A DNA stretch of 64,000 bases. Source: an uncultured Olleya sp. GTDB taxonomy: Bacteria > Bacteroidota > Bacteroidia > Flavobacteriales > Flavobacteriaceae. The stretch spans positions 142,077-206,076 of the forward strand of contig CANNFD010000007.1 of assembly GCA_947503885.1 (NCBI GenBank). Reading direction: 5' to 3'. The translations under genes and the position numbers were made by a program. A model generated the notes under the pieces. It saw only the letters and a program-made list of their open reading frames with translations, did no database searches and was not told the origin of the DNA. The number at the start of each line of letters is the position of its first letter. Position 1 is the stretch's first letter. This document shows, piece after piece, positions 62,015 to 64,000 of the stretch.

Positions 62015-62848
62015 TTAATTTAAAAAATTAATAGTTACGGTATCTCGCAAATATAACCCCATTAGATTACTTGCACTACCAACGGATTGGTTATTACTTT
62101 TGTATATGGCAATTTCTATATAGTCAGAACTATTAAAAACCACCAAACCACGACCTTCGTCATTACGTTTGTCTTCAGGGATTTCAAAGTTTACAATATC
62201 ACTATACTTGTTGTGTATTTTTTTAAACTTATAGTTTCGTGCTGACACTTCGTATTCTCTACCTTTTTGAATTTTTTCGAAAAAGTTTTTCTTGATATTT
62301 GTTACTACATTTCCGTAATTGTCAATATATATAATACTTCCTATTATTTGTGTCTGCTCGTCATTAATATAAGGCACCAAGTTTTTAATAGGTTTAATTT
62401 TGTCGATAGTTTTACCTATAACTTCTAAAGTTCCACCTCTAGCTATATGGCAAGCAACTTTAACAAAGATGTCTAAAACCGGAAAACTGGTTTCTATTTT
62501 ATTATGAATGTTAATTTCTACAATTTTAGAAGGTGCAATTTCATTAGTAATCATACTCATAATCCCATTATTGGCACATATAAAATAATGATCATCTAAC
62601 TCTAAAGCTATATGTTGGTTTTCTGGGTTAATTTCAGAGTCTATACCGATGACATGTATGGAGCCTTTAGGAAAACTACTATAGGCATTTTGAATAATGT
62701 ATGCAGCTTCTGCACTATTAAATGGAGAGACAGAATGAGAGATGTCAACAATTTTGGCATCCGGAAACTCGCTATAAATAGCCCCTTTAATAGCCCCAGC
62801 ATAGTGGTCTTTCTCTCCAAAATCTGTGGTAAGTGTTATAATTGGCAT
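62015..62848 (-). CDS. SAM hydrolase / SAM hydroxide adenosyltransferase family (DUF62)
   Basis: 277 residues. N-terminal TLTTDFGEKDHYAGAIKG with the substrate Asp and the fluorinase/chlorinase-superfamily fold; later IIYIDNYGNVVTNI. Non-halogenating members hydrolyse SAM to adenosine and methionine. No evidence for halogenation. Confidence 0.92.
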   Translation of the reverse strand: MPIITLTTDFGEKDHYAGAIKGAIYSEFPDAKIVDISHSVSPFNSAEAAYIIQNAYSSFPKGSIHVIGIDSEINPENQHIALELDDHYFICANNGIMSMITNEIAPSKIVEINIHNKIETSFPVLDIFVKVACHIARGGTLEVIGKTIDKIKPIKNLVPYINDEQTQIIGSIIYIDNYGNVVTNIKKNFFEKIQKGREYEVSARNYKFKKIHNKYSDIVNFEIPEDKRNDEGRGLVVFNSSDYIEIAIYKSNNQSVGSASNLMGLYLRDTVTINFLN

Positions 62849-62894
62849 GAATTATTGTTGATATTTTTTTAACCTATAACACACAAAAAATGTG

Positions 62895-62902
62895 TAAATT
62901 TG
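62895..62902 (+). promoter_or_regulatory. phoH -7 box
   Basis: TAAATTTG is an exact match to the Bacteroidetes -7 consensus, 54 bases before the TTG start of phoH. No clear -33 element or palindrome is present. Confidence 0.6.
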
Positions 62903-62956
62903 TTAGATACACAAAACTAATAAAATTGTACAGATTAATTTAATAAATCAACGCTT

Positions 62957-63910
62957 TTGAATGAAATAATTATTGAACTAGAGGAGATCTCTCCAAAAGA
63001 GTTTTTTGGTACTGCAAATGAGCATATTACCCTGTTAAAAAAATACTTTCCTAAACTTAAGATAGTAGCAAGAGGAAACAAAATAAAAGCGTTTGGTGAT
63101 GATGAACTTTTGGACGAGTTTAGCCGTAAAATGACAATGCTTATTAAGCATTTTTCTAAATACAATAAGTTAGACGAAAATGTTATTGAGGGCGTTTTAA
63201 CCAGTCATAATAATGGTGATTACGAAACTTTAGCGGTTAGTGGAGAAGTTTTACTTCACGGTGCTAATGGTAAGCAAATAAAAGCAATTACAGCTAACCA
63301 ACGTAAAATGGTGGAGCTAATGCGAAAAAACGATATGGTGTTTGCTATTGGTCCAGCAGGAACAGGTAAAACATATACCGGTGTTGCATTGGCAGTTAAA
63401 GCATTAAAAAATAAAGAAGTTAAGCGTATTATTTTAACGCGTCCAGCAGTTGAAGCTGGCGAAAACTTAGGATTTTTACCTGGAGATTTAAAAGAAAAAT
63501 TAGATCCGTATATGCAACCTTTATATGATGCTTTACGTGATATGATTCCTGCTGAAAAACTAGCACAATATATTGAAAATGGAACCATCCAAATAGCACC
63601 TTTAGCCTTTATGCGTGGACGTACTTTAGATCATGCTTTTGTTATTTTAGATGAGGGACAAAACACAACACATGCCCAAATGAAAATGTTTTTAACAAGA
63701 ATGGGTAAAAGTGCAAAATTTTTATTAACAGGTGACCCAGGTCAAATAGATTTACCACGTCGTACCATTTCTGGTTTAAAAGAAGCATTACTAATCTTAA
63801 AAGGAGTAGAAGGTGTTGGAATGATTTTTCTAGACGATAAAGATGTAGTACGTCATAAATTAGTTAAAAAAATTATTGAAGCTTATAAGAATATTGAGAA
63901 TAGAGACTAA
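62957..63910 (+). CDS. phoH: PhoH-family ATPase, TTG start
   Basis: 317 residues. The start NEIIIELEEISPKEFFGTAN is typical of Flavobacteria PhoH, and its first codon is TTG at 62957; the nearby ATG at 62961 is in another frame. Walker A GPAGTGKT, Walker B FVILDEGQNT, and an arginine-finger region LTGDPGQIDLP are present. PhoH proteins are RNA-linked ATPases of uncertain role. Confidence 0.95.
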   Translation: MNEIIIELEEISPKEFFGTANEHITLLKKYFPKLKIVARGNKIKAFGDDELLDEFSRKMTMLIKHFSKYNKLDENVIEGVLTSHNNGDYETLAVSGEVLLHGANGKQIKAITANQRKMVELMRKNDMVFAIGPAGTGKTYTGVALAVKALKNKEVKRIILTRPAVEAGENLGFLPGDLKEKLDPYMQPLYDALRDMIPAEKLAQYIENGTIQIAPLAFMRGRTLDHAFVILDEGQNTTHAQMKMFLTRMGKSAKFLLTGDPGQIDLPRRTISGLKEALLILKGVEGVGMIFLDDKDVVRHKLVKKIIEAYKNIENRD

Positions 63911-63922
63911 TAAATATATTAC

Positions 63923-64000
<78 letters not shown>

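Noticed and set aside
62015..62848. Fluorinase or chlorinase
   Set aside because: Family members of this length without the halogenase-specific insert are SAM hydrolases; nothing near suggests halogenated products.

Overview
The window is chromosomal DNA of an AT-rich member of the Bacteroidetes, most likely a marine Flavobacteriaceae (relatives of Olleya, Lacinutrix, Winogradskyella or Psychroserpens are plausible; the genus cannot be fixed from sequence alone). The signs are gliding genes gldF and gldG, a fused ccoNO oxidase subunit, TAnnTTTG-type -7 promoter boxes, start codons without Shine-Dalgarno sites, and many short lipoproteins. No rRNA, tRNA, CRISPR array, transposase or phage gene was seen.

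Layout. (1) 1-12.2 kb: signalling. A membrane histidine kinase, a single-domain response regulator, a 1803-residue REC/GAF/PAS sigma-54 activator with three recently duplicated PAS domains, two STAS-like proteins, a possible nuclease-fold protein, and an NtrC-type kinase/regulator pair. Sigma-54-type promoters lie at 7.5 kb and 12.17 kb. (2) 12.2-14.7 kb: two microproteins, glutamate dehydrogenase, a GreA/Rnk-like protein and a small helical protein. (3) 14.8-32.7 kb: micro-oxic respiration and stress. An Fnr-type regulator is divergent from the copper ATPase CcoI and the complete cbb3 oxidase cluster (ccoS-NO-Q-P-G-H plus a SafE-like protein). Three UspA proteins, an ATP-cone nuclease, a beta-CASP MBL exonuclease, HemN and a HAD phosphatase follow. 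(4) 32.8-38.8 kb: an MtfA-like peptidase, a second Crp/Fnr regulator, and sulfur genes (TSUP permease, MBL-rhodanese fusion, rhodanese lipoprotein, HMA protein, thioredoxin, TPMT-like methyltransferase), then an unannotated 49-residue membrane microprotein. (5) 38.9-41.4 kb: an OprC-like copper TonB receptor and a CNGKCHL protein. (6) 41.6-56.5 kb: two export systems, a TetR-TolC-HlyD-ABC operon like cecR-ybhGFSR and a TolC-adaptor-RND operon, with dispersed palindromic repeats. (7) 56.6-64 kb: housekeeping genes (dnaN, gldF/gldG, SAM hydrolase family, phoH), ending in a (CAA)n tract that runs to the window edge.

The most striking signal is regulatory. Two palindromes recur before genes here: ATGAYA-NN-TRTCAT and GTAAC-N4-GTTAC. 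In ten of eleven cases the palindrome centre lies exactly 33 bases upstream of the centre of a -7 box (TAnnTTTG or a close variant), the geometry of class II Crp/Fnr activation. Two Crp/Fnr regulators with different recognition helices are encoded here, and I infer that each reads one box. The first box marks a low-oxygen regulon (ccoI, cbb3 cluster, hemN, USP/nuclease operon, copper uptake, the microprotein). The second marks sulfur genes, the RND pump and the Fnr-type gene itself. In the fnr-ccoI intergenic region the two palindromes are interleaved so that each overlaps the -7 box of the opposite promoter, which suggests a reciprocal switch.
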